From Streptomyces sp. R28 (GTDB taxonomy: Bacteria > Actinomycetota > Actinomycetes > Streptomycetales > Streptomycetaceae), in the NCBI RefSeq assembly GCF_041052385.1, contig NZ_CP163439.1, positions 1,116,001 to 1,180,000 of the forward strand: a stretch of DNA of 64,000 nt. The letters run 5' to 3'. A program made the translations under genes and the position numbers. Positions 1-8,318 of the stretch are shown here, one piece after another (within the stretch, counting starts at the first letter, position 1; each line of letters opens with the position of its first letter). The notes beneath the pieces were generated by a model. It was given only the letters and a program-made list of their open reading frames with translations, was not told where the DNA came from and did no database searches.

Positions 1-155
1 CCTCCGACACTCCCCGCACCGGCGCACTACCCGTCAGTAGTCAACAACGCCGGTGACCCTACCGCAGGGGCACTTCCGGGTGAACGACGGGTGCGGCGGC
101 CGTCAGCGGCGTGGTCACCCCTCCGTCGGCAGGGGCGTCGTCTCCCCACCCGGCG

Positions 156-881
156 TCATGCCAACTCCTCGGCGGACTTCGCTCCCTGATCGCGCAGCCA
201 TGCGACCAGCGCGGGGTGGCCTGAGCGGTGGGCGGCGTCGAGCGGGGTCAGCCGGTCGTAGCCGACCCAGTTCACGTCACCGCCCCGTCGCAGCAGGTAA
301 TCGGCCGTCCGGCGTTGCCCGCCGTGGCAGGCGCACCACAGCGCGCTGGTGATGTCCTCCTCGGTGGGCGGGTCGGACTCGGACGTGCAGCAGGCGGTGA
401 CACGGTCGGCCTCGCCGAGGGCGGCGGCCTGCCACAGGGTGGTGCGGGCGCCACGCTCCAGCAGCCGTCGCGCGCTCTCCCACTGCCCGAAGGCCACCGC
501 GTCCGCCATCGGCGTGCCGTTGCCGATGACCGCGCCGTCGGCCTCGATGTCCGCGCCCAGGTCGAGCAGGGCGTCCAGGACGGGCACGTCGTCGGTGCTG
601 GCGGCCCAGTGCAGCGGGGTCTCGCGGTGCGCGCCGGTGAACCGGGCGTTCACGTCCGCGCCCGCGGCGACCAGCGCGGTCACCGTTGCGGAACCGTTGG
701 GCAGGTGACCGGGCCAGTCAGTGGCGACATGCAGCAGAGTCCGCGCGGTCTTCCTGTTGCCCAGCCGTGCCGTGGCCAGCCCCGGATGAGCGGTGATCAG
801 GTCCTGCAACGCGCCCACGTCGCCGGTCCGGATCGCCTCGACGGCGGCGCGGGCGAGCGGAGCGGTCGTATCGATGAGCAT
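156..881 (-). CDS. Ankyrin-repeat protein
   Basis: A cytoplasmic protein of about 241 residues made almost entirely of ankyrin repeats. Repeats read as TLLHVATDW, TPLHWAAS and TPLDAAHRSGH, with G-A-D-(V/I) turns such as AAGADVNAR and DLGADIEAD. Ankyrin arrays are protein-binding scaffolds, so no reaction can be assigned. The start at 881 (MLIDTT) is chosen because a GGGAGGTGG ribosome binding site lies just upstream; an in-frame extension to 947 is possible but has no such site. The gene diverges from the cobalamin riboswitch transcript. The middle carries a CCTSES segment that does not fit the repeat consensus. Partner and pathway are unknown. Confidence 0.8.
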   Translation of the reverse strand: MLIDTTAPLARAAVEAIRTGDVGALQDLITAHPGLATARLGNRKTARTLLHVATDWPGHLPNGSATVTALVAAGADVNARFTGAHRETPLHWAASTDDVPVLDALLDLGADIEADGAVIGNGTPMADAVAFGQWESARRLLERGARTTLWQAAALGEADRVTACCTSESDPPTEEDITSALWCACHGGQRRTADYLLRRGGDVNWVGYDRLTPLDAAHRSGHPALVAWLRDQGAKSAEELA

Positions 882-981
882 CGGCCACCTCCCAGGTCCC
901 CACCTGGATAACACGGCCCACTGACAACACCCCTTCCCGCAGGCCACGGCGCCCCTGTCCGGCCGCCCCCGGACCCCGTTC

Positions 982-1110
982 TGTTACGCTCCCCGGGCCT
1001 CCCACGGGGGAAGTCCGGTGAGAGTCCGGCGCTGACCCGCAACGGTGTGCGCGGGGACCATGTGGTCCCTCACGCAAGCCCGATCGCCCGTGGTGGGCGC
1101 GACCCGTTGA
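982..1110 (+). ncRNA. Cobalamin riboswitch
   Basis: The leader contains the conserved adenosylcobalamin aptamer core: the hairpin GAAGTCCGGTGAGAGTCCGG, then GCTGACCCGCAACGGT, and further on a B12-box-like AAGCCCGATCGCCCG. These elements appear in the order and spacing of the RF00174 family. The element lies just upstream of a BtuC-type permease gene, as expected for a switch that shuts off vitamin B12 uptake when the cofactor is plentiful. The outer limits are estimated from the core motifs and could be off by 20 bases or more on either side. Confidence 0.88.
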
Positions 1111-1215
1111 CTGCTCGCCGTGGACTGCGAGAGGGGACCGCGCGGCCGGCACGGTCGTACGGGCCGTCTCCTGATCGATGTTCACAGGCGGGCCCAGGCG
1201 AAGGACCGCCCGCCC

Positions 1216-2319
1216 GTGCACCGAAGTCCGACCCGGACATGGAGACCGCAACCGAGATCCGGAGCGTCCCGACGGCCCGGTGCGTCACGCGTACCGGTGG
1301 TGCCGCTCGTCCTCGTGCTGGGGCTGCTCCTGCTCGTCTCACTCGTGTGCGGCGTGGGGCTCGGCACCGCCGGGATCGGGTGGGGAGATGTCTTCCGGCT
1401 GCTCGGGGCGGGGTTGACCGGCGGGACCATCGAAGCTCGGGACGTCCCCGCCTCCACCATCGTGTGGGAGATCCGGCTGCCGCGCGTCGTGCTCGGTGCC
1501 GTCGTCGGAGCCGGGCTCGCGTCCGTCGGGGTGGCGGTGCAGGCGATGGTGCGCAACGCGCTCGCCGATCCGTTCGTGCTCGGCATCTCCTCGGGCGCCG
1601 CGGTGGGCGCCAACGCCGTGATCCTGCTGGGGGCGTTCGCCGGACTCGGGGTCTGGGCGCTGTCCCTGTCGGCCTTCGGGTCGGCGCTCGCGGCGACGGC
1701 GCTGGTGTACGCCGTGGCCCGGTCTCCGCACGGCCTCACCCCGCTGCGGCTGATCCTGACCGGGACGGCACTGGCGTACGGCTTCGAGGCCGTCACCACC
1801 GTCATGGTGTTCGGCGCGGCCCGGGGTGAGGCGGCACGGTCGGCGATGATGTGGCTGCTCGGGAGCCTGGGCGGCGCGACCTGGGCCCAGGTGCCGCTCG
1901 CCGCGGTGACCGTGGCGGCCGGGTGGGCGTGGCTGCGGCGGCGGGCCGAGGCGCTCAACGCCCTCGCCATGGGGGACGAGACGGCCGCCGCGCTCGGCGT
2001 CCGACCGGCGGGGCTGCGCAGGGAGTTGTTCCTCGTCACCGCCGCCGTGACGGGAACCGTGGTCGCGGTCAGCGGGGCCATCGGGTTCGTCGGGCTGATG
2101 GTGCCGCACGTCGTACGGATGCTGGTCGGCGCCGATCACCGGCGGGTACTGGCCGTGGCGCCGCTCGCCGGGGCCGTGCTGCTGGTCTGGGCGGACCTGC
2201 TCTCCCGGCTCCTCCTCGCCCCGGCCGAGCTACCCGTCGGGGTGATCACGGCCGTCGTCGGGGTGCCCGCGTTTGTGCTGCTGATGCGGCGCGGCGGCGA
2301 TGCGTTCGGAGGTCGGTGA
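1216..2319 (+). CDS. btuC: Cobalamin-type ABC importer, permease
   Basis: A FecCD/BtuC-family membrane permease of about 367 residues with roughly ten hydrophobic helices. Family motifs are visible: RLPRVVLGAVVGAGLASVG, QAMVRNALADPFVLGISSGA, GDETAAALGV (the loop contacting the ATPase) and GFVGLMVPHVVR. The riboswitch directly upstream makes cobalamin or a corrinoid the most likely substrate. The start is uncertain: an ATG at 1120 would sit against the riboswitch, so GTG 1216, preceded by GAAGGA at suitable spacing, is preferred. It is followed one base later by the ATPase gene. It is clearly related to the permease at 11002-12096. Confidence 0.85.
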   Translation: MHRSPTRTWRPQPRSGASRRPGASRVPVVPLVLVLGLLLLVSLVCGVGLGTAGIGWGDVFRLLGAGLTGGTIEARDVPASTIVWEIRLPRVVLGAVVGAGLASVGVAVQAMVRNALADPFVLGISSGAAVGANAVILLGAFAGLGVWALSLSAFGSALAATALVYAVARSPHGLTPLRLILTGTALAYGFEAVTTVMVFGAARGEAARSAMMWLLGSLGGATWAQVPLAAVTVAAGWAWLRRRAEALNALAMGDETAAALGVRPAGLRRELFLVTAAVTGTVVAVSGAIGFVGLMVPHVVRMLVGADHRRVLAVAPLAGAVLLVWADLLSRLLLAPAELPVGVITAVVGVPAFVLLMRRGGDAFGGR

Positions 2320-2320
2320 G

Positions 2321-3106
2321 ATGCGGCTCGACATCGAGGGGATCACGGTCGAGGCCGCCGGGGCGCGATTGGTCGATGACGTTCGACTCGCCGTGGACAG
2401 TGGGGCGTTCGTCGGTCTCGTCGGCCCGAACGGCAGCGGCAAGTCCACGCTGCTGCGGTGCGTGTACCGGGCGCTGCGTCCGGCCGGGGGCGTGGTGCGG
2501 CTCGACGGGGACGACGTGCGCACCATGGCGCCGCGGGCCGCCGCCCGAGTGCTGGCCGCGCTGCCGCAGGAGTCGTCGGCCGAGTTCGACTTCACGGTCG
2601 CCGAGGTGGTGGCCATGGGGCGGCTGCCGCACCGGGACCGTACGGCCGCGTCCGACCGGGAGATCTGCGCCGCGGCCATGGACCGCACCGGCGTCGCCCA
2701 CCTCGCCGACCGCGGGTTCCTGGCCCTGTCCGGCGGCGAGAAGCAGCGCGTGCTCATCGCCCGCGCGCTCGCCCAGCAGCCGAAGGTGCTCGTCCTGGAC
2801 GAGCCCACCAACCACCTCGACATCGCCCACCAGTTGGACGTGCTGTCCCTGGTGCGGGCCAGCGGCCTGACCGTACTGGCGGCCCTGCACGACCTCAACC
2901 TGGCCGCCGCGCACTGCGACGTCCTGTACGTCATCGACGGCGGCCGGGTCGTCGCCTCCGGCGCCCCGCACGAGGTCCTTCAACCCGCCCTGCTCGCCGA
3001 GGTGTTCGGGGTCCGCGCCCATCCGGTACGGCACCCGGAGACCGGCGTGGTCCAGCTCCTGTTCGACCTCCTGTCTCAAGGAACAACCACATGCGCAAGC
3101 TCATAG
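2321..3106 (+). CDS. btuD: Cobalamin-type ABC importer, ATPase
   Basis: An ABC ATPase of about 261 residues of the siderophore/B12 (FepC/BtuD) class. It has a Walker A motif GPNGSGKST near residue 35, a Q-loop (ALPQESS), signature LSGGEKQR, Walker B VLVLDEPTNHLD and the switch histidine in LHDLN. The start ATG 2321 has GGAGG eight bases upstream. The permease gene ends two bases earlier and the binding-protein gene overlaps its 3' end by 16 bases, so the three genes form one riboswitch-controlled operon. The protein powers uptake from the inner face of the membrane. Confidence 0.88.
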   Translation: MRLDIEGITVEAAGARLVDDVRLAVDSGAFVGLVGPNGSGKSTLLRCVYRALRPAGGVVRLDGDDVRTMAPRAAARVLAALPQESSAEFDFTVAEVVAMGRLPHRDRTAASDREICAAAMDRTGVAHLADRGFLALSGGEKQRVLIARALAQQPKVLVLDEPTNHLDIAHQLDVLSLVRASGLTVLAALHDLNLAAAHCDVLYVIDGGRVVASGAPHEVLQPALLAEVFGVRAHPVRHPETGVVQLLFDLLSQGTTTCASS

Positions 3107-4104
3107 CCACCGCCTTCTGCCTCGCCGCGACGGTCACCGCGACCGGCTGCGGAGCCACGGTGGAGAAGTCGGCCGACTCCAAGTCCTCCAAGTCCTCCGC
3201 GGTCACCCTCACCAACTGCGGCCGCAAGGTGACGTACGACAAGGTGCCCGAACGCGTGGTCACCAACGACGTCGGTATCACCGAGCTGATGTTCGCCCTC
3301 GGTCTGGAGGACCGCATGGCGGGGTTCGCCATGCCCGACGACAAGGGTGATCTGAGCGGCGTGCCGTGGAAGGACGGCTACGACAAGGTGAAGTGGCTGT
3401 CGAAGGACCAGCTCACCAAGGAGAACGCCCTCGACGCCCGCGCCGACCTCGTCTTCGCTGGCTGGAACTACGGCTTCCGTGAGGACAGCGGCTTCACCCC
3501 CGACGCCCTGAAGAAACTCGGCATCCCCTCGTACGTCCTCACCGAGTCCTGCCACAACGGCCGTACGGAGACCTCGCGCGGCATCATGCCGCCCCTGGAC
3601 GCCCTGTACGCCGACCTCACCAACCTCGGGAAGCTGTTCGGCGTCGAGCAGCGGGCCGCCGCCCTGATCGCCGACTTCAAGAAGCAGGTCGCCGATGTGC
3701 ACGCGAAGGCCCCCACGGGCGCCGGCCGGCCGAAGGTGTTCCTGTACGACAGCGGGCAGGACCAGCCCTTCACCTCCGGCCGCTATGCCGCCCCCGAGCA
3801 GATCATCAGCGAGGCCGGCGGGACCAACGTCATGCACGACGTCCAGGACTCCTGGACCACCGTGGGCTGGGAGAGCGTCGTACAGCGCGACCCCGACGTC
3901 ATCGTGATCTGCGACTACGGGGACGTGAGCGCCGAGCAGAAGAAGAAGTTCCTCCTCTCCTACGCGCCCCTGCGAAACGTCTCCGCCGTCAAGCACAAGC
4001 GGATCTTCGTCCTCGACTACGTCGACCTGGTCGAGAGCCCCCGCAACCCGTCGGCCATCGCCCGGCTCGGCACCTATCTGCGGAAGGTCGCCGAGGAGAG
4101 CTGA
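3091..4104 (+). CDS. btuF: Cobalamin-type ABC importer, binding lipoprotein
   Basis: A substrate-binding protein of 337 residues from the BtuF/FepB helical-backbone family. It starts with a lipoprotein signal whose lipobox ends TATGC (lipid-bearing Cys20). The mature part opens with TLTNCGRKVTYDKVPERVV, typical of the family. Two further cysteines (Cys43 in TNC and one in LTESC) recur at similar places in the second binding protein of this window and may form a disulfide. The start at 3091 follows AAGGAAC and lies inside the end of the ATPase gene. Its 3' end overlaps the convergent isonitrile synthase gene by 31 bases. Corrinoid specificity is inferred from the riboswitch. Confidence 0.82.
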   Translation: MRKLIATAFCLAATVTATGCGATVEKSADSKSSKSSAVTLTNCGRKVTYDKVPERVVTNDVGITELMFALGLEDRMAGFAMPDDKGDLSGVPWKDGYDKVKWLSKDQLTKENALDARADLVFAGWNYGFREDSGFTPDALKKLGIPSYVLTESCHNGRTETSRGIMPPLDALYADLTNLGKLFGVEQRAAALIADFKKQVADVHAKAPTGAGRPKVFLYDSGQDQPFTSGRYAAPEQIISEAGGTNVMHDVQDSWTTVGWESVVQRDPDVIVICDYGDVSAEQKKKFLLSYAPLRNVSAVKHKRIFVLDYVDLVESPRNPSAIARLGTYLRKVAEES

Positions 4105-5045
4105 CCGTCGGCGCGGGACCGCTCGAAGTGGCTCGGTCTGCCGTCGCGGTGCACCAGGCGGCCGAGCCGCTGCGCCCTGGCGCGGGGCATGAGGGACCAG
4201 GTGCCGTCGGGCTCGCGCAGGGCGGCGGAGTGCCAGGGGGTGGTCCAGGCGTCGGGGGCGTCGAGGAGACGGATGCCGAACTTGGGGGCGCCGGCCGGCT
4301 GCGGGTGGATCGACAGGCGTACGGCGCGCGGGTGGTGGTCGGCGATCAGGTCGCCCCAGGCGCGGCTGCGCTGGATCACGCCGTACGCCCGTCTGCGGCA
4401 CTCGCGTTGGAGGGCGGAGCGGGTGCCGGTGAAGCCTGCGGTGTCCTCGACGAGGAAGCGGATGATGCCCCGGTACAGGGCGAGGGTGGGGGCGTCGGTG
4501 CGGACCTCGGTGCGCAGGGCCTCCAGGGTGGGGGCGTAGCGGTCGTGGACGTGGGCGCGTTTGGTGGCGTGGGGGAGGTCGCCGAGGACGTCGCGCAGGT
4601 CGAAGACGGACAGGCGGCGCAGGTCCGACTGCCTGATGAGCGCGCGCAGTTCGTCGGAGTAGGCGTCGATGTCGTTGTCGGGGACGCGGATCAGGTCGCC
4701 GAAGACATGGCCGTCGGAGCAGATGACGACGCGGGCGCCCGGCGGGTGGATCCGCTCGATCCGCGCGCAGAGTGTGTCGAGGAAGGTGAGGGAGAGACGT
4801 TCGCCCATGTCGGGGAGGTGGCCCAGGGTCTTGGCCGGGTTGGGTGACTTGCAGGGGAAGCCGGGCAGGGTGAAGACGATGGGGGCGCCCTCTCGGACGA
4901 GGTCGGTGATCCGGCGCAGCTGATGCGGGAACGCCTCGGCCGAGGCGCGGGCCGGGCCGGTCGTGCGGTGGTGCGGCAGGAGCAGGTCCAGGATCTCCGC
5001 GCCGAGGGTCTCGGGGAGGGTGTCCGGTGCGGTCGTCAGCAGCAT
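4074..5045 (-). CDS. Isonitrile synthase (PvcA/IsnA/Dit1 family)
   Basis: A protein of 323 residues of the PvcA/IsnA/Dit1 family. Members turn the amino group of tyrosine or tryptophan into an isonitrile using ribulose-5-phosphate as the carbon donor. The family blocks are clear: TLPGFPCKSPNPAK (about 59-72), the acidic SDGHVFGDL (about 110-118) and VPDNDIDAYS. Length is normal for the family. The start at 5045 has GGAGG eight bases upstream. It is the last gene of a minus-strand set with a P450, an asparagine synthetase and an MFS exporter. Tyrosine is the likely substrate because the neighbours fit a dimeric tyrosine-isonitrile amide, but the residue that sets Tyr versus Trp choice cannot be judged here. 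Confidence 0.88.
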   Translation of the reverse strand: MLLTTAPDTLPETLGAEILDLLLPHHRTTGPARASAEAFPHQLRRITDLVREGAPIVFTLPGFPCKSPNPAKTLGHLPDMGERLSLTFLDTLCARIERIHPPGARVVICSDGHVFGDLIRVPDNDIDAYSDELRALIRQSDLRRLSVFDLRDVLGDLPHATKRAHVHDRYAPTLEALRTEVRTDAPTLALYRGIIRFLVEDTAGFTGTRSALQRECRRRAYGVIQRSRAWGDLIADHHPRAVRLSIHPQPAGAPKFGIRLLDAPDAWTTPWHSAALREPDGTWSLMPRARAQRLGRLVHRDGRPSHFERSRADGQLSSATFRR

Positions 5046-5124
5046 GTCGTTCCTCCGGGTGGCGGGCGTACGGGCGTGGCGGCATGGCGCCTTGGCGGGG
5101 CAGGCGCTGTCGGGCGGGTGGGAT

Positions 5125-5174
5125 GATCAGCTGGAGGCCGGATCAGTTGGAGTACGGGATCAGCTGGAGCACGG
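5125..5174. repeat. Three tandem 16-17-bp direct repeats
   Basis: Three head-to-tail copies of GATCAGYTGGAGnnCG(G) fill the gap between the P450 stop codon and the isonitrile synthase gene: 5125-5140, 5141-5157 and 5158-5174. They differ at only a few positions. They could be an iterated protein-binding site or a slippage product; nothing else in the gap explains them. Confidence 0.8.
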
Positions 5175-5176
5175 CC

Positions 5177-6466
5177 TCACAGCCGTCGGTCGTAGCCGAC
5201 GGGTAGGCGGTTGGTGCCGCGGCCCAGGACGGCCGGGATCCACTCGATGTCGTCGTCCCTGATGGCCAGGCGCAGTCCGGGGAGGCGCGCGAGCAGGGTG
5301 CCGAGGGCGATCTGGAGTTCGGCGCGGGCGAGTGCGGCGCCGGGGCAGAAGTGGATGCCGTGGCCGAAGGCGAGATGGGGGTTGGGGCTGCGGTCGAGGT
5401 CGAGGGTGTCGGGATCGGGGAAGCGGCGCGGGTCCCGGTTGGCGGCGCACAGGGAGACGATCACCGAGTCGCCCGCCGGGACTTCGGTGCCGTGCAAGTC
5501 ACTGTCCTGGTCGAAGAAGCGCCAGGTGGTCAGCTCGAAGGCGCTGTCGTGGCGCAGGAGTTCCTCGACCGCGCGGGGCATGAGGCCCAGGTCGTCGCGC
5601 AGACGGGCGAGTTGGCCAGGGTGGCGGAACAGGGCGATCAGGGCCGTGGTGAGCTGGTTCGTGACCGGTTCCTGGCCCGCGACCAGCAGCTGGAAGATCA
5701 TCGAGTCCAGCTCCTCCTGCGACAGCTCACCCTGGTCACGAGCCACGACGAGACGGCTCAGCAGGTCGTCGTCCCCGTGCTTCCGCCTGTGCGCGACCTC
5801 CCGCTTGTGCGCGACGACCTCTGCGATATAGCTCTGCAGACCGTGCAGACGGGCCTCGTACAACGGCCGCCCCGGATCCGTCGGCCCGACCGGCTGGACG
5901 ACCTTGCCCCAGTCGCGGTCGAAGCGCGCCGCCAACTCCCCCGGCAGACCGACGACTTCGGCGAGGACCTGGAACGGGAAGGGGGCGGCGAAGCCGGCGA
6001 CCAGGTCGGCGGGCCCGGCTTCCGGGAGGGCATCGACGAGCGCGTCGGCCAACTCCTGCAGCCGCGGCCTCAGTTCCTCGATTCGCCGCGGCGTGAAGGC
6101 ATCCGTGACGAAGCGCCGCATGCGGGTGTGCTTCGGCGGGTCCTGGTGGAGGAGGTGGACCTGGAGCCGGGAGTGCTGCGGCTCGGGCATGATCGAGGCG
6201 CGGGCCCGCCAGCGGTCGTTGCCCCGGTCGTGGTTCTTGCCGAGGCGGTGATCGTTCAGGGCGGCGTGGGCGGCCTCGTAACCGGTGACGAGCCAGGCCT
6301 GAACGCCGCTGGGGAAGAGGACACGGTGGACCGGTCCGGCCTCGCGCATCCGCTCGTAGAGGGGGTAGGGGTTGCTCTTGTACGGGCAGCCCATCAGCGG
6401 GACCGGGTCGGGGAGCGGCTGCTGCGGGTCCACGTCCGGCAGGGGTTCCTGGTCCTGGATGGTCAT
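5177..6466 (-). CDS. Cytochrome P450 of the isonitrile gene set
   Basis: A soluble bacterial class I P450 of 429 residues. The heme loop FGHGIHFCPG holds the ligand Cys374; the ExxR motif is EELLR (302-305), and the I-helix reads LVAGQEPVTNQ (about 261-271), where Gln-Glu-Pro-Val-Thr replaces the usual AGHETT order but keeps acid and threonine. The start at 6466 has a GAGGAG site and follows the asparagine synthetase gene by 12 bases, so the two are likely co-transcribed. Together with a tyrosine isonitrile synthase, phenol coupling of two tyrosine-isonitrile units is a reasonable proposed reaction; it is not shown by the sequence. No redox partner gene is nearby. Confidence 0.9.
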   Translation of the reverse strand: MTIQDQEPLPDVDPQQPLPDPVPLMGCPYKSNPYPLYERMREAGPVHRVLFPSGVQAWLVTGYEAAHAALNDHRLGKNHDRGNDRWRARASIMPEPQHSRLQVHLLHQDPPKHTRMRRFVTDAFTPRRIEELRPRLQELADALVDALPEAGPADLVAGFAAPFPFQVLAEVVGLPGELAARFDRDWGKVVQPVGPTDPGRPLYEARLHGLQSYIAEVVAHKREVAHRRKHGDDDLLSRLVVARDQGELSQEELDSMIFQLLVAGQEPVTNQLTTALIALFRHPGQLARLRDDLGLMPRAVEELLRHDSAFELTTWRFFDQDSDLHGTEVPAGDSVIVSLCAANRDPRRFPDPDTLDLDRSPNPHLAFGHGIHFCPGAALARAELQIALGTLLARLPGLRLAIRDDDIEWIPAVLGRGTNRLPVGYDRRL

Positions 6467-6478
6467 GGGTGGGGCTCC

Positions 6479-8305
6479 TCAGAGGGCGAGTTCGGGCCGG
6501 TGGTGGTCCAGCCACAGGGCGAGGTCGACGACGCGTTCGAGGCGGAGTCGGTGGCCCCACCCCAATTGCTCGGGCGGGGTGTCGAGGCAGGGCTTGAGGC
6601 GGGTCTCGTCGGCCAGTGCCCGGACCTGTTCGAGGGACAGGGCGTCGCGGGCCAGATCCTGCAGGCCGCGGTTGTAGTCGGGGTGGTGGGTGGCCGGGTA
6701 GTGGTTCTTGGGCCGGTGCAGGACCGAGTCGGGAGCCAGCCCCGTTGCGGCGGCGCGCAGGAGGCTCTTCTCGCGGCCGTCGAAGCTCTTCAGCGCCCAG
6801 GGCGCGTCGAAGGCGTACTGGACGAGTCGGTGGTCGCAGTAGGGGACGCGCACCTCCAGGCCTCGGGCCATGCTCAACCGGTCCTTGCGGTGCAGGAGTT
6901 GGCGCAGCCAGCGGGTCAGGGACAGGTGCTGCATCTCGCGCTGCCGGTGCTCGGTGGGGGTTTCGCCGTCGAGGTGGGGTACGGCGGCCAGCGCGCTGCG
7001 GTAGGTGTCGTCGCGGAACTCGCCCATGCGCAGGTCGAGTTCGGGGTTGAGCGGCATGGCGGCCTCGTCGCCGGTGACCAGCAGCCAGGGGAAGGTGTCG
7101 GCGGCGAGGGCCTTGGGGTTGTGGAACCAGGGGTAACCGCCGAAGACCTCGTCGGCGGCCTCGCCGGACAGGGCGACCGTGGAGTGCCGCCGGATCTCGC
7201 CGAACAGCAGGTACAGCGAGGTGTCCATGTCGCCGACCCCGATCGGCGAGTCCCGGGCCACGACGACGGCTTTGCGGTGCTCAAGGTCCAGCAGCGCACG
7301 CGGGTCCAGTACGACCGTGCTGTGGTCGGTGCCGATGTACGCGCCCGCCTCGATGGCGTACGGGGTGTCGTGGCCGGTGCGCAGGATGTCGCCGGTGAAC
7401 TGCTCGGCCTGGTCGCTGTAGTCGACGGCGTAGGAGCGGATCCGGGCGTCCGGGCCTTCGCGCAGGCGGAGTTCGTCGGCGAGCAGGGCGGCCAGGACGG
7501 TGGAGTCGATGCCGCCGGACAGCAGGCTGCACAGCGGGACATCGGCCTCCAGCCGGCTGCGGGCGGCCGCACTGACCAGGGTGCCGATCCGGTCCACGGT
7601 CGCGTCCCGGTCGTCCTCGTGCGCACCGGCCTCCAGCTGCCAGTAGCGGCGCTCGCGCATGCCGTCCCGGTCCAGGACGAGCAGGCCGCCCGGCTCGACC
7701 TCCCGTACGCCGGACCACACCGTCGGCCCGGTGTTGAACAGCAGGCCGTACGCCTCCCGGAGCCCGTCCGCGTCCACCCGGGGCCGTATCTCGGGGTGCG
7801 CGAACAGCGCCTTGGGCTCGGAGGCGAAGGCCAGGCCTCCGTCGACGGCCGCCCAGAAGAGCGGTTTGACGCCGAGCCGGTCACGGACGAGGAGCAGCCG
7901 CTGGGCGCGCTCGTCCCAGACGGCGAACGCGAACATCCCGTTCAGCCGGTCGGCCACCGCCTCGCCCCACTCGGCGTAGGCGCGCAGCACGACCTCGGTG
8001 TCGCTGCGGGTGTGGAACACGTGCCCGTGGGCCCGGAGTTCGGCACGCAGCTCGTGGTGGTTGTAGACCTCGCCGCTGTAGCTGAGGACCAGTGTCGGCG
8101 TGTCGGGTCGGTCGGTCATCGGCTGGACGCCGCCCGCGACATCGATGACGGCCAGGCGGCGGTGGCCGATCGCGGCGCGCTCGCCGAGCCAGATGCCGCC
8201 CGCGTCGGGACCGCGGGGGGCGAGGGTGGCGGTCATGGCCTCGATGACCGGGGCCTGGGTGCGGGCGTCGTGGTGGAAGGACGCCCAGCCGGTGATTCCG
8301 CACAT
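6479..8305 (-). CDS. asnB: Asparagine synthetase, glutamine-hydrolysing
   Basis: A full-length class B asparagine synthetase of 608 residues. The N-terminal glutaminase domain has nucleophile Cys2 exposed after Met removal (MCGITGW), with RGPDAGG and GHRRLAVID. The C-terminal synthetase domain has the ATP-pyrophosphatase loop SGGIDST (263-269) and a late GHRLRLERVVDLALWLDHH stretch. Both halves look intact. The start at 8305 has an AGGAG site. Set 13 bases after an exporter gene and 12 bases before a P450 gene, it probably works in the pathway, turning a carboxylate into a primary amide through an acyl-adenylate and ammonia, rather than making bulk asparagine. That role is inference. Confidence 0.9.
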   Translation of the reverse strand: MCGITGWASFHHDARTQAPVIEAMTATLAPRGPDAGGIWLGERAAIGHRRLAVIDVAGGVQPMTDRPDTPTLVLSYSGEVYNHHELRAELRAHGHVFHTRSDTEVVLRAYAEWGEAVADRLNGMFAFAVWDERAQRLLLVRDRLGVKPLFWAAVDGGLAFASEPKALFAHPEIRPRVDADGLREAYGLLFNTGPTVWSGVREVEPGGLLVLDRDGMRERRYWQLEAGAHEDDRDATVDRIGTLVSAAARSRLEADVPLCSLLSGGIDSTVLAALLADELRLREGPDARIRSYAVDYSDQAEQFTGDILRTGHDTPYAIEAGAYIGTDHSTVVLDPRALLDLEHRKAVVVARDSPIGVGDMDTSLYLLFGEIRRHSTVALSGEAADEVFGGYPWFHNPKALAADTFPWLLVTGDEAAMPLNPELDLRMGEFRDDTYRSALAAVPHLDGETPTEHRQREMQHLSLTRWLRQLLHRKDRLSMARGLEVRVPYCDHRLVQYAFDAPWALKSFDGREKSLLRAAATGLAPDSVLHRPKNHYPATHHPDYNRGLQDLARDALSLEQVRALADETRLKPCLDTPPEQLGWGHRLRLERVVDLALWLDHHRPELAL

Positions 8306-8318
8306 GGGAACTCCTGGA

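Noticed and set aside
1120..1215. ATG 1120 as btuC start
   Set aside because: It would put an Arg-rich tail before the first helix and sit against the end of the riboswitch; GTG 1216 has a better ribosome binding site.
2458..3090. N-terminal extension of the BtuF-like protein through the ATPase gene
   Set aside because: Reads an alternative frame of the ATPase. The lipoprotein signal at 3091 with its ribosome binding site marks the true start.
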